In this document: positions 1 through 8,482 of the stretch, in pieces
Numbering within the stretch: the stretch's first letter is position 1
How the letters are laid out: each line of letters starts with the position of its first letter
Origin: Sporisorium sorghi
Lineage: Eukaryota; Basidiomycota; Ustilaginomycetes; Ustilaginales; Ustilaginaceae
Length of the DNA stretch: 64,000 bases
Assembly: GCA_023212695.1 (NCBI GenBank)
Contig: JALCCG010000002.1
Coordinates: 1-64,000 of the forward strand
Reading direction: 5' to 3'
Made by a program: the position numbers and the translations under genes
Notes under the pieces: generated by a model
Told to the model about the DNA's origin: nothing
Seen by the model: only the letters and a program-made list of their open reading frames with translations
Database searches by the model: none

Positions 1-675
1 TGATAAAATTCCACCCTGTGGAGTGCCCTTTAATGGGGTACCTTCTCCTTCAATCTCAGCTTTTAGCATTTTGCTGATGATTCTCAGTACTCTTTTATCC
101 CTTATTCCCATGTTCCATAGCTGTTTTAAGAGTAATGTGTGATTAACATTATCGAAAAACCCTTGTATGTCTACGTCTACAACATAGTGGAGGTTCGCCA
201 TATTAATTAAATGTTGCACTCTGGCAAGGGCATTATGTGCTGACCGCACTGGTCTGAAGCCGTAACTATGTTTGTAGAAATAAGCTTCAGCAATGGGTTC
301 AATGACTTGTTTGAAGCATTGCTGAATGATTCTATCGGTTATACAGGGAATACCCAGCGGCCTTTTTTTCCCGTTAGGCTTGGGGATATGGACTCGTCTG
401 ACTTTCTTTGGTTGATAATTCAGTAGCCTTCTCCTTATTAGGAGTACCATTTCTTCATCAGTTAGTGTCTTTAGGTTATCAATCGTTTTGCCATCTGTTC
501 CGGGTGTAACCGAGCCTTTATTTGACTTTATGGTGCGGTATGCCAAAAGGATATTTTGTTTTGTTATTATTAGGTCGTAAAGATTGTTAAAAGCTATCCT
601 TTTTTGAGCGTTCTCATATAGGTCAGTAAAGGTACTCGTCATGTCGTAGTAGTCCCAGTAACGTAGAGTTTGCAC
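1..675 (-). CDS. ltrA: Group II intron reverse transcriptase/maturase (LtrA-like), C-terminus off the edge
   Basis: Intron-encoded protein that splices the RNA as a maturase and copies it at new DNA sites. The 225 visible residues cover the N-terminal RT0 to RT4 part: a TDGKTIDNL segment, KKRPLGIP, the SYGFRP motif, VVDVDIQGFFDNVNH (the first catalytic Asp region) and GTPQGGILS at the edge. The catalytic YADD box, domain X and any endonuclease domain would lie beyond base 1. I prefer a GTG start at 675 because AGAGGTGAG stands six bases before it; an ATG at 642 is the alternative. There is no frameshift in the visible part, so the protein may be functional. Confidence 0.93.
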   Translation of the reverse strand, partial: MQTLRYWDYYDMTSTFTDLYENAQKRIAFNNLYDLIITKQNILLAYRTIKSNKGSVTPGTDGKTIDNLKTLTDEEMVLLIRRRLLNYQPKKVRRVHIPKPNGKKRPLGIPCITDRIIQQCFKQVIEPIAEAYFYKHSYGFRPVRSAHNALARVQHLINMANLHYVVDVDIQGFFDNVNHTLLLKQLWNMGIRDKRVLRIISKMLKAEIEGEGTPLKGTPQGGILS

Positions 676-1375
676 TGTGGCCTCACCTCTTTCAGGAGAT
701 TTCCCACGTTCCTACCTGATCGGTGCAATTCACTTTTTGGAAAATTGATATTAATTTAAAAAGACTTGAGGCTGTTCCTCCACACCCATTACAGGTATTT
801 CATCGGTCGTGCCTCTACTCTCACAAGGATTAGTACACTTCGGCATGTGTTCTGCCTTATAGTAGACGTCTGGGATGGCAGTCCGCTATTACGACGTTCC
901 TTGCTTTCCTTGTTCCCTGAGACCTAGCTATTTGTGCTGAGCCTTAGGTGCCTCCTTTGAGCCTGTGGACTGGATATCGCCTTAGTTCGATATAGCGTAT
1001 TTCCTAGATCACAATCGTACTTTACGCCATCCACCCTGATCATTGGTCAGGACATATGTTTCCATATGTTATGAATATAGACCCGTACATTCGGAGGTTC
1101 GTCAGATCCTAAGATCATTCTCACCATAGCTAACTTTTCAGCCATCCGGCATATCAGTTGGCATACCTTCTTAGATAAGTGGCTCTAGCCTTCTTTCTGC
1201 CGACTTTACCTGTGCTTCGAACCCAACACGCTGCCCGTGTTACGCACGCAGGAGATTAATGGGATTGTTTCAGGAAACCTGGTCCCCTCATTCCAATCCT
1301 CGGTCACAGAGTTAGACTTAATTCATTAAGTCTCCGCCTTTCCCTTTATAAACCGGTTATAGCAGAACAAGTCAC
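1..1375 (-). mobile_element. Group II intron, 5' part (3' part lies outside the window)
   Basis: Retroelement on the minus strand. It has about 700 nt of structured, non-coding leader (676-1375, domains I to III and the start of IV) followed by the intron-encoded reverse transcriptase. The 5' splice site is placed between 1376 and 1375 because the 7 exon bases before it (ATTACGA, minus strand) have possible EBS1 partners inside the intron: an exact complement at 888-894 and a G.U-containing one at 1008-1014. The intron then starts GTGAC, which departs from the usual GUGYG. Domains V and VI and the 3' splice site lie left of base 1. It is inserted inside the pilus gene that begins at 1929. The RT gene is certain; the exact 5' end is inference. 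Confidence 0.85.
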
Positions 1376-1382
1376 TCGTAAT
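1371..1382 (-). other. Group II intron 5' splice junction with IBS1
   Basis: On the minus strand the exon ends ATTACGA (1382-1376) and the intron begins GTGAC (1375-1371). The 7-base IBS1 is exactly complementary to TCGTAAT at 894-888. It is also complementary, with two G.U pairs, to TTGTGAT at 1014-1008, which sits nearer where EBS1 lies in well-studied introns. An exact 7-mer match in about 700 nt is expected by chance only a few percent of the time, so the support is moderate. Confidence 0.6.
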
Positions 1383-1929
1383 CTTCATTAAGAACCAAAC
1401 CTCCGTAAGGAAAAGCGATAGCTGCCTTCCCGCCTGAATTTGATCCTGTCAATGCATCGAATATCAACAATCCGGGTGTACGATTCAAGCTCCGAACGCT
1501 TACCTGGAAGTGATCGCCGGCCGTTAGGCGGTATCTTCGGCTGTCATCTTCCTTGGCAACATGCGAATCCGGAAACAGATATCGCATTACATCGTCCTGA
1601 TAATAGGCATCGTATACAACGGAGTAGCGGTTCAGGAATGTGCCCGGATCTGAAGGATCGCCATATTCGGGATGGTATTTCTTATGGTGATGCTCCATCT
1701 CCACGCTGTACACGTTCCCGGTGGCTGCCAGCTCTTGCAGGAAATCATTGTACATGATAGGGGTAATATATCCCTTCGTACGAACGCTGTCTACGAACTT
1801 GGTAACGGATTGATAGACAACGAGCCGTGACAGGTCATCCTGCCTTCTGGCCATCTCGCCCGCGGGAACTAAATAGAGCAGAAGAAGTGCCAGAAAAGCC
1901 GCAAACCATTTCGAAACCGAATTTGACAT
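1372..1929 (-). CDS. Pseudopilin-like Tad-locus protein, interrupted by the group II intron
   Basis: Protein with one N-terminal membrane segment (about residues 8-24, FAAFLALLLLYLV) and a soluble extracytoplasmic remainder, the layout of minor pilins of TadE/TadF type. No family motif is recognised by eye. It is the last visible gene of the Tad operon, six bases after the preceding stop, with GAGGTA ahead of its ATG. The open frame ends in TGA at 1374-1372, but this stop is formed by intron bases: the final codon is split GA|G at the predicted splice site. The true C-terminus therefore probably continues in the 3' exon, outside the window, and the 185 residues are the unspliced reading. Confidence 0.7.
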   Translation of the reverse strand: MSNSVSKWFAAFLALLLLYLVPAGEMARRQDDLSRLVVYQSVTKFVDSVRTKGYITPIMYNDFLQELAATGNVYSVEMEHHHKKYHPEYGDPSDPGTFLNRYSVVYDAYYQDDVMRYLFPDSHVAKEDDSRRYRLTAGDHFQVSVRSLNRTPGLLIFDALTGSNSGGKAAIAFPYGGLVLNEDYE

Positions 1930-1934
1930 TGTTG

Positions 1935-2330
1935 CTACCTCACTTTAACAAACTGGATGCTATCCACTTCTCCATTGGTTCCGCGAAGATACTGCACGCC
2001 ATAACGAGCGCTCATATCGATAATCGACAGATCCAGCTCTTCTGGATTACTGCCTGAGCTGAATCGTATTCCGTCCACGGACATATCGTAAACATTCGTC
2101 TGAACCTCACGAAGAGTAAACAATACTTCGCTTCCCTTATAGGTCAGATTTCTATCCTCGTTCATCATCTCCACTGTTGTCACTCCGGCATGCTGCTCCT
2201 GCGTCATCCTGCCCGCGGCGCTTATGCCTTGGTCGAGGAAGGTCTGCATATTAACGGCATACATACAGGCACCTATAAACAATGCCACCCCAGCTGCCAA
2301 TTCAAGCATATTTATCGTTTGTTCACGCAC
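1935..2330 (-). CDS. Small Tad-locus protein with an N-terminal membrane helix
   Basis: 131-residue protein starting at GTG, with GGAAGGTGA shortly upstream. A hydrophobic helix at about residues 8-26 (MLELAAGVALFIGACMYAV) is followed by a polar domain containing a DIQ-free mixed alpha/beta pattern; this resembles pseudopilins or TadE-like proteins. It lies between two other single-helix proteins in the same operon, which suggests that the three form minor subunits of the pilus or its membrane base. The family is not recognised with certainty. Confidence 0.65.
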   Translation of the reverse strand: MREQTINMLELAAGVALFIGACMYAVNMQTFLDQGISAAGRMTQEQHAGVTTVEMMNEDRNLTYKGSEVLFTLREVQTNVYDMSVDGIRFSSGSNPEELDLSIIDMSARYGVQYLRGTNGEVDSIQFVKVR

Positions 2331-2353
2331 GACGCGTCACCTTCCAAAAATAA

Positions 2354-2812
2354 CTATTGATCAAACTTGATGCCCCTGATCACATTGGAATTATCCTTAA
2401 CAATGGTCGCCCTGAATTTTCCGCTTGGGTTGACATACTCCGTGCTCTTCTCATCCATTACGAGATTGATATTCCCTTGCCTCGAATCCGGATTCAGGAT
2501 AGATCCGTCCGTCTCCAAAACATTACCGTACCATTGCCCTGCTTTGTTTTTTCCAGTTGCTATGAAAACCCCGAACTGATCCTTATCCTTGTACTTGCGA
2601 AGTGCATTCGTAACCTGAGATCCGCTGATCGTTGTACCGTCATAAACGGTGAAAGCTGCCTGGGACAGCTCTGTTTGAATATCCGAGAAATTGTTCTGTG
2701 CGGTTTTGGTAGCTTCCTGTGCCGAAATAAACAAAATAACAACAATGGTGATCAGAGCAATTGTCAAAAATATTCCCGCGGCCACCTTCAGAGCTGATGA
2801 TGCATTATTCAT
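2354..2812 (-). CDS. Pseudopilin-like Tad-locus protein
   Basis: 152 residues. After a short polar head there is a long hydrophobic stretch (about residues 12-31, AGIFLTIALITIVVILFIS) followed by a helical neck (QEATKTAQNNFSDIQTELSQA) and a globular C-terminal domain, the layout of type IV-like pilins that pack their N-terminal helices in the filament. No prepilin-peptidase site of canonical G/XXXXE form is obvious. It follows the TadB/TadC-like gene by 77 bases. It could be the major subunit, because no short Flp-type pilin gene was seen, but that is inference. Confidence 0.65.
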   Translation of the reverse strand: MNNASSALKVAAGIFLTIALITIVVILFISAQEATKTAQNNFSDIQTELSQAAFTVYDGTTISGSQVTNALRKYKDKDQFGVFIATGKNKAGQWYGNVLETDGSILNPDSRQGNINLVMDEKSTEYVNPSGKFRATIVKDNSNVIRGIKFDQ

Positions 2813-2889
2813 TGAAATCTCCCTCTTTTTCTCATTTATTATTGAAGTCTACAAATCATGACGACACTACACTACAATCGCGGCAGCAT

Positions 2890-4965
2890 CTACAAACGCT
2901 GGATTTGCTCATAATACATTTCCATCTGGGAAAAACTCATACCAATTAAGGGAGTGACCAGATACATAAAGATCAGAGCATACATAGGGGTAAAACCGAT
3001 CAATCGCCCCCATGCCGCCTTCGTATCAATCATCGCCTCATATTCCTGTTTGCGCTGCTCGAAGCTGAAGATCATCTCACCATCCAGATCATCGAATACG
3101 TCCTTGATCGGTACTTTATCTACCGCAAGCAGCAATTTGTCTACCAATCGTTGAAAGTCAGTGAACCAAACATCTTCCTTCAGCTCCAGCAAAGCCAATT
3201 GGGCTCCATGCTCATAATGCAGCAGGCTTTTTTGGATCGGGATCTTAAATATAACGGCGAATCGATTAAGCCATTCCAATATGCCCTCAACCGAGATTCG
3301 TTCCATCCCCCGCAATATAGATATGACCGTCTGGAACTGATATACTTCATGCCGCATTTCCATATTGCGCACTTTCCGGTGAAAATACAGCAGCCATAGA
3401 GGAGCTCCGCATGCTGCCATCCCTGTCAAAAAGGACAACAGCAGCTCCCACCATTTTAAATACTCGCCATCATATCGCTGCAGCTTTATCATGATTCGAT
3501 CAGTTATGATCTCAAGCTGCTCCATAGTCAGTCCCATCTGATCCGTTTCGCTTACCATGTGCTTAACCTGATCGTGGGTGACATTCGGAGACATTTGCAA
3601 TTGCTCCATCAACAGCCGATCCTGTTCCACAGTCTCTTCCGCCTGCCGTCGTTCGATCTCACTCATTTGACCGAACAGTGAATTGTTCAACGCTGCGGGA
3701 ACATACAACAATTGATGTTTAGCCTGGACATGCAGACCCATTGCCAGCGATAACGAAAGGAAAAAAGCCAAGAAAAAAAACGTTAGCCTTCTGACATATA
3801 ACCATTCAAATTTGAGTTTTGCATTACTTTCCTTTAATAATCGGAGCTGTCTGTCATAGTTCAACGTACCAGTCCTCGGTGCCATCATATCCACAAGCCT
3901 ACGAACGAAAGAAATACGATACAGTCTCTCTTCCCAAGTGACTTTTTTCTCTACCCCTGCACGGTAATCCGTTTCTCGATTCTGCTGAAGCTTCTGCAGC
4001 AGGACGTACGAGATTAGAATAATGACATAAATCGAAATCTTGGTAATAAAACCAAGCTTGCTCATATAAAACTCATCCATTGAAGGAAAACTGCTTCTTG
4101 CCCAGCGTTCGATCGGTTTCGTAAAGAAAACAGGTGCCAATGCGATAACATTCAAGCCCTTCATCAAATAATCGAGCTTGTCTCTTCTCAATATTTCCAA
4201 TTGGATTTCCTTTGACAATCCGCTTAATCCATGCAGGTAGATGGAGCCTTGCTTTCTGGCGTGATCGCCAAACTCCATAACAAGGTGGGAAATGCCCGCA
4301 AAAGCCTTAAGATAACGATTAGGTGCCACCTCATAATAACGTTCCAACTCTTCGTCGGGATCATTGGATACCAAGGCATTGTAAATTCGATGTGCATGAA
4401 TTGATATTTCGTGTCCGGAGGTTTCAGCACCCTCGTACAGCGCTTCCTCCACCATGCCATGCTGCTGATAGTGATGACGGACTAGAGAGAATAATTCAAC
4501 CGATTGAACGAGCACTCTTCGCTCCAGGCGATTGATGAACATCTCAACAAGCATATCGTTAATAACCGCAGCCGCAAGAATGACAATGACCATAAATCCG
4601 AAGTCCGGTTGGCTCCATATAAGCAGTAACGCAGTTAGCGTGATGGTGCCTGTTATAGCGAAGGCAAGTTTCATCGTCTCAAACCGAAGCGCGATTTCAT
4701 CGTAAGGATGAATGATCGCGATTCTCTGCCTGATCCGTTTGAGATAAGATCGGACCAAGGGGATTTTCACCCCGTACATATAGGCCAATTGAAACCACTG
4801 TCGGTACATCTCACGCAGTGGCTTGTTTTCTCCCATCTCTGCCCTTCCGACGCTTCCTCTATGAAAAACTCGTCTTCTGGATAGCCATAACACGATACCC
4901 ATGGTGATCGCAAATAGCAGCAGAGATATAATGAAAACCAGGATCAGCACATCTTTAGAGGTCAC
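2890..4965 (-). CDS. TadB-TadC-like inner-membrane platform protein, apparently fused
   Basis: 691-residue membrane protein, GTG start overlapping the end of the secretion-ATPase gene by 11 bases. A membrane helix lies at residues 5-29. Helices around 110-140 and 325-345 flank a T2SSF-like cytoplasmic segment (LVRHHYQQHGMVEEALYEGAE). A second half begins near residue 375 (RQLRLLKESNAKLKFEWLYVRRL), with helices near 400-420, 520-540 and 665-685 and another T2SSF-like segment. TadB and TadC are normally separate proteins of about 300 residues, so the length and duplicated layout suggest a joined pair. This would be the membrane platform driven by the CpaF ATPase. The domain call is by pattern only. 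Confidence 0.65.
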   Translation of the reverse strand: MTSKDVLILVFIISLLLFAITMGIVLWLSRRRVFHRGSVGRAEMGENKPLREMYRQWFQLAYMYGVKIPLVRSYLKRIRQRIAIIHPYDEIALRFETMKLAFAITGTITLTALLLIWSQPDFGFMVIVILAAAVINDMLVEMFINRLERRVLVQSVELFSLVRHHYQQHGMVEEALYEGAETSGHEISIHAHRIYNALVSNDPDEELERYYEVAPNRYLKAFAGISHLVMEFGDHARKQGSIYLHGLSGLSKEIQLEILRRDKLDYLMKGLNVIALAPVFFTKPIERWARSSFPSMDEFYMSKLGFITKISIYVIILISYVLLQKLQQNRETDYRAGVEKKVTWEERLYRISFVRRLVDMMAPRTGTLNYDRQLRLLKESNAKLKFEWLYVRRLTFFFLAFFLSLSLAMGLHVQAKHQLLYVPAALNNSLFGQMSEIERRQAEETVEQDRLLMEQLQMSPNVTHDQVKHMVSETDQMGLTMEQLEIITDRIMIKLQRYDGEYLKWWELLLSFLTGMAACGAPLWLLYFHRKVRNMEMRHEVYQFQTVISILRGMERISVEGILEWLNRFAVIFKIPIQKSLLHYEHGAQLALLELKEDVWFTDFQRLVDKLLLAVDKVPIKDVFDDLDGEMIFSFEQRKQEYEAMIDTKAAWGRLIGFTPMYALIFMYLVTPLIGMSFSQMEMYYEQIQRL

Positions 4966-6868
4966 CTTCTCCCCCCCAACCTGCAGTCAGAAATGCTTTG
5001 AATTCTTCCGCATCTTCCGGCTGCATCTGCTCCGTCATTTCGAGGATACTGCGCTCGGATAGCTTGGCAGCAGCTATATAAACTCCATCCCGGTACTCAA
5101 TCACATTGCGGGATATGAAATGACCTTCTTCATTCAATCTCCGTATATGCTCTGCACTCAGCTTGAAATATTCCTCCAAACGTTTCTTCAAGCTGCCACT
5201 ATCCGAGTTTATATTGATGTCTGGGAATGTCCCCTTCTCTATCGGGATACATTCTGTAATGCGCTCTATGTAACGGTTGCCATTCGCATCTCTTCTAAGA
5301 TGAACATCAAAGTTAATGACACTGATTACCTGCTGCTCGGCGATGTGCTCCTGTCTGAATACTCCACTCTTGAGCAGGGAATTGCGCAGCGATTGAACCA
5401 GATCCTTGAATGTCTTGGCATGATGGGTAAATACCGTGAACAAACTGGCCACTTGGGACATCTGAATCATCCATGAAGCTACCTCGTCACTAGCTACCTC
5501 GCCAAGAATATTGACCGTACCGTCCGTTTTCTTCTGAAGATCCAGGCCTGCCTGCCCGCTTATGTGTTCCGTTTCCCTGAAGCTGAGGATGTTCCTTCGG
5601 CTGTAGATCTTCCTCAAATGCAGCTCAAAGGCCATTTCCTGAACCCGAAGCGTATAGGACGCATATATGTGGCCCACCATCGCCATAAGCAGCGTTGTTT
5701 TTCCCGACCCTTGTGCACCGGTGATAGCCGTAATCCGACTGCCCCTCATCAAATATTTCAACAGCCCAATCGGCAGTTCCGCACCGCTGCCCGTAATCAA
5801 CTGATCAAGCGAAACCTTAGGCAGATCGAATTTGCGAACAAAAAATGCCCAGGATTCTGCAAACGGAGGTCTAACCACAACGACCCGTGAACCATCCTTC
5901 ATCTCATTTACCTTGTAACCGCTGGCTTCGGAAAGCTGTCCGGGATGATTGTATTTGTATATGTTCTGACATACCCTCTTCAGTTCCAGCATCGACCCAA
6001 ACGAAAGGAAGGCCAGATGCATCGATATCCCTCGGTAAAAAATCCACACACTTTCACAGCCCGTTGAAGGTAATCCGGCGTGCTGTGCCCCAATTCCCAA
6101 GATATCATCGTGAGAACGAAAGATCTCCTGTCCGCTGTCACGATCGACAGGTATCCCGCTAACTCCACCGCTAACCCCGTCAATACGCTGATCTCTGATT
6201 TCATCCACAACAGAAAAGCCTTTGTACTGCTGATAAATGCGTTGAACCACGATATCCAGCTTCTCCTGAAACAAGAGCGGGCGCTGCTCGGACTCATAAA
6301 TATAAGCCATGTCATCCGCCGTAACCGCATATACGCCGCCCTCTCCATAACCGGGGATCACCCGCGGTCTGGCAAGATCATATGTCTCGACCAGTACAGA
6401 CAAGGCATCCTCACCATGTCTCTGTTTATATAGGTATAAGACGATTTCGAATTGATCCTGGGCTGTCAGGTCCAGCTGATTCTCGAACGAAATTGCAGCA
6501 TTAATATTGGACTCATTCAAACCCAAATGGCTGACAAGCAGCTGTTTTAAGAAATCCTTTACATATGCCTTGTCCAGTACATCACCTGATACGCAGCCTT
6601 TGAGAGCGCGTCTCAATTCACTTCGCTTGTTCAATCTTCTTCGATACTCTTCTTCATGGAGTCCTAAATCGGACAGTTGACTATGCGTCAGTTGATGCAG
6701 GGTATCCTTAACAAACTCTGTCATGGACCCGAGTGAATACGGGTCCGTTCCCCTTGTCATGTCAGCGGCTGTTTTCTTTGTGTCCAAATAGCGAAGGTAT
6801 ACAAACAACAGCGCAAACAAAATCAAGATTACGATCCAAACCATATTCAAAGAGCTACCCGAAAGCAT
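4955..6868 (-). CDS. cpaF: CpaF/TadA-type secretion ATPase of the Tad pilus
   Basis: Hexameric ATPase of the VirB11/GspE superfamily that powers pilus assembly on the cytoplasmic face. Walker A (GAQGSGKTTLL) is near residue 380 and a Walker B/His-box region (ILGEVASDEVASWMI) follows. Unusually, it begins with a hydrophobic helix (MVWIVILILFALLFVYL), so this copy is probably membrane-tethered. The start at 6868 is chosen over an ATG at 6892 because GGGGGG precedes it by five bases. It overlaps the preceding ParA-like gene and the following TadBC-like gene, consistent with translational coupling. 637 residues is longer than the typical 450, the extra being N-terminal. Confidence 0.88.
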   Translation of the reverse strand: MLSGSSLNMVWIVILILFALLFVYLRYLDTKKTAADMTRGTDPYSLGSMTEFVKDTLHQLTHSQLSDLGLHEEEYRRRLNKRSELRRALKGCVSGDVLDKAYVKDFLKQLLVSHLGLNESNINAAISFENQLDLTAQDQFEIVLYLYKQRHGEDALSVLVETYDLARPRVIPGYGEGGVYAVTADDMAYIYESEQRPLLFQEKLDIVVQRIYQQYKGFSVVDEIRDQRIDGVSGGVSGIPVDRDSGQEIFRSHDDILGIGAQHAGLPSTGCESVWIFYRGISMHLAFLSFGSMLELKRVCQNIYKYNHPGQLSEASGYKVNEMKDGSRVVVVRPPFAESWAFFVRKFDLPKVSLDQLITGSGAELPIGLLKYLMRGSRITAITGAQGSGKTTLLMAMVGHIYASYTLRVQEMAFELHLRKIYSRRNILSFRETEHISGQAGLDLQKKTDGTVNILGEVASDEVASWMIQMSQVASLFTVFTHHAKTFKDLVQSLRNSLLKSGVFRQEHIAEQQVISVINFDVHLRRDANGNRYIERITECIPIEKGTFPDININSDSGSLKKRLEEYFKLSAEHIRRLNEEGHFISRNVIEYRDGVYIAAAKLSERSILEMTEQMQPEDAEEFKAFLTAGWGGEGDL

Positions 6869-7724
6869 GCAAGCCCCCCGCTTTCGAAGCACCGGCAGGC
6901 AGACCCAACTGCTCGGCAGCAGCGTCGGCTACATGATGCACGGCGTTATAAAGAGGATTCATCCGTCTAAGGTCAGCACCTCCCCGGCTGCGCTGCATAT
7001 AGGGCAAAATCGAACGCATATTCCATGCATCCGTCATGCCGGAACAATACGGAACACCGAGCACCACGTTTTTAATGCCAAAGCGACGCTTGATATTTTG
7101 CAGAGTGCAATTGCTCTCCCGATCATATTTGCCGATTACATACAGCCGGTGCTTGTCCGTAAGCTCAGAGGGCAATCGTTCCTGTACAAGTTCTCGCTCA
7201 AGCGCATGCAAATTTTGGTTCAAAGCCACTACGATCAGGTCAGCACCTTGTAGTATTGCTCGGTCTGAGGCCCCAGGTGCTCCATTCCCTGCATCGGCTA
7301 TCGTGACATCATAACTTCGCTTGGAGGATTCCATGACTCTGTTCATTAGGGTGGCCTGATTCCCATCCTCCGCATGCTTGGCCGATTCGAATTCATGCTC
7401 AGGCATATGCCGCGGCCCACACAGCAGATCCAGTCGGTCTGACAAAAGCGGCAGGGTATAATTGCGTACATTCTCTGGACTCAATCTCCCACTTGCATCA
7501 AGCCTATCCAAGGCATCCATGCCGCTGTCCTGGAAAGCCGTAATATAATCCAGTGTTTCCTTTCGATGTGTAAATGCTTGTTCCACTCGTTCTCCATGGT
7601 ATCCGCCATGTGCCAGCAGCACTTTGACCTGATACTCGAACGCCAGCACGATGGGCAGGCTTGTGGCCAGCATGGTACTGCCACTGCCGCCCCTCAACGG
7701 ACTCCACACAGCAATCAGACTCAT
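6855..7724 (-). CDS. CpaE/MinD-like ATPase of the Tad locus
   Basis: 289-residue P-loop protein of the ParA/MinD family, related to CpaE/TadZ that positions the pilus machine at a cell site. The deviant Walker A (RGGSGSTML, residues 11-19) stands where ParA proteins have KGGVGKTT; the signature lysine is absent, as in many TadZ proteins. A switch-like segment (YDVTIADAGNGAPG) and VVALNQN follow. Its ATG overlaps the stop of the upstream gene in an ATGA and its 3' end overlaps cpaF. Function is inferred from family and context. Confidence 0.8.
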   Translation of the reverse strand: MSLIAVWSPLRGGSGSTMLATSLPIVLAFEYQVKVLLAHGGYHGERVEQAFTHRKETLDYITAFQDSGMDALDRLDASGRLSPENVRNYTLPLLSDRLDLLCGPRHMPEHEFESAKHAEDGNQATLMNRVMESSKRSYDVTIADAGNGAPGASDRAILQGADLIVVALNQNLHALERELVQERLPSELTDKHRLYVIGKYDRESNCTLQNIKRRFGIKNVVLGVPYCSGMTDAWNMRSILPYMQRSRGGADLRRMNPLYNAVHHVADAAAEQLGLPAGASKAGGLHAFG

Positions 7725-8428
7725 GCATGCCTCCTTCCTGCTTGCCTTAACGCCCGGCGGATATGCCGGTGCTCCATCTCCGACAATCTGCGGATAAGTT
7801 CGGTAAGGGATCGCTTATACTGCCTGGACAATGGCTTAATGCCCAGTCTACCCGCATGCTCATTCTTAATTTTCAGGGCGAAAAACAGTTCGTCCCACGG
7901 CATTTTCACGGGTGGACCCAGCCACTCGATCCGACTTTCTTCCAGATAACCTTCGATGTAAGCTTCATCTGTTAAATCTTCGATCACCTGAACGTATACC
8001 CGATGGAACGGTGGTAATGGATCATCTATTCTTGCAGCTCTTAGCTCATCCAGCAAAGCTGAGCTCTTTCTCAGTCCTGTTACCTCGAATCCGCTGACCC
8101 AAACATAGGCATCGGCTTCATCCCATTGATTCTTATCCAAAAATTGCGATTTCTCTACATCCATAATGACGTAGTCATACGTCTTCTCATCTCCTCCTTC
8201 CAAATATTTCCTAAGTGAAGAGTAATTCTGAAATCCGGTTGCCACATCAAACCCGGCAAACTCAATGATCGGCAGTTTAGGATGCATCACGCCTATGCAA
8301 TGTTTGTACTTCGCATCAAGCGCACCATCCACTAGCAACACCCTGTTATCTCCGAACGCTAATATTTTGCACATATACAAAAGCAAGTCGCTCTTATCAC
8401 AGATGCCCGTAAATATCCAAGTCTTCAA
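7721..8428 (-). CDS. ParA-like protein with degenerate P-loop, Tad locus
   Basis: 235 residues, TTG start with AAGGAG about ten bases upstream. The N-terminus (TGICDKSDLLLYMCKILAF, then NRVLLVDG) lines up with the P-loop and following strand of ParA/MinD proteins, but the glycine-lysine-threonine loop is gone, so nucleotide binding is doubtful. A YDYVIMD segment matches the second ParA aspartate strand. It sits beside an active-looking CpaE-like paralogue and may partner with it. No named family is recognised; the ParA relationship is by pattern. Confidence 0.7.
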   Translation of the reverse strand: MKTWIFTGICDKSDLLLYMCKILAFGDNRVLLVDGALDAKYKHCIGVMHPKLPIIEFAGFDVATGFQNYSSLRKYLEGGDEKTYDYVIMDVEKSQFLDKNQWDEADAYVWVSGFEVTGLRKSSALLDELRAARIDDPLPPFHRVYVQVIEDLTDEAYIEGYLEESRIEWLGPPVKMPWDELFFALKIKNEHAGRLGIKPLSRQYKRSLTELIRRLSEMEHRHIRRALRQAGRRHA

Positions 8429-8482
8429 TTGCTAACACTCCTTCATTCGCCTATCTGTTATTCAAGATCAATATGTTCCCGC

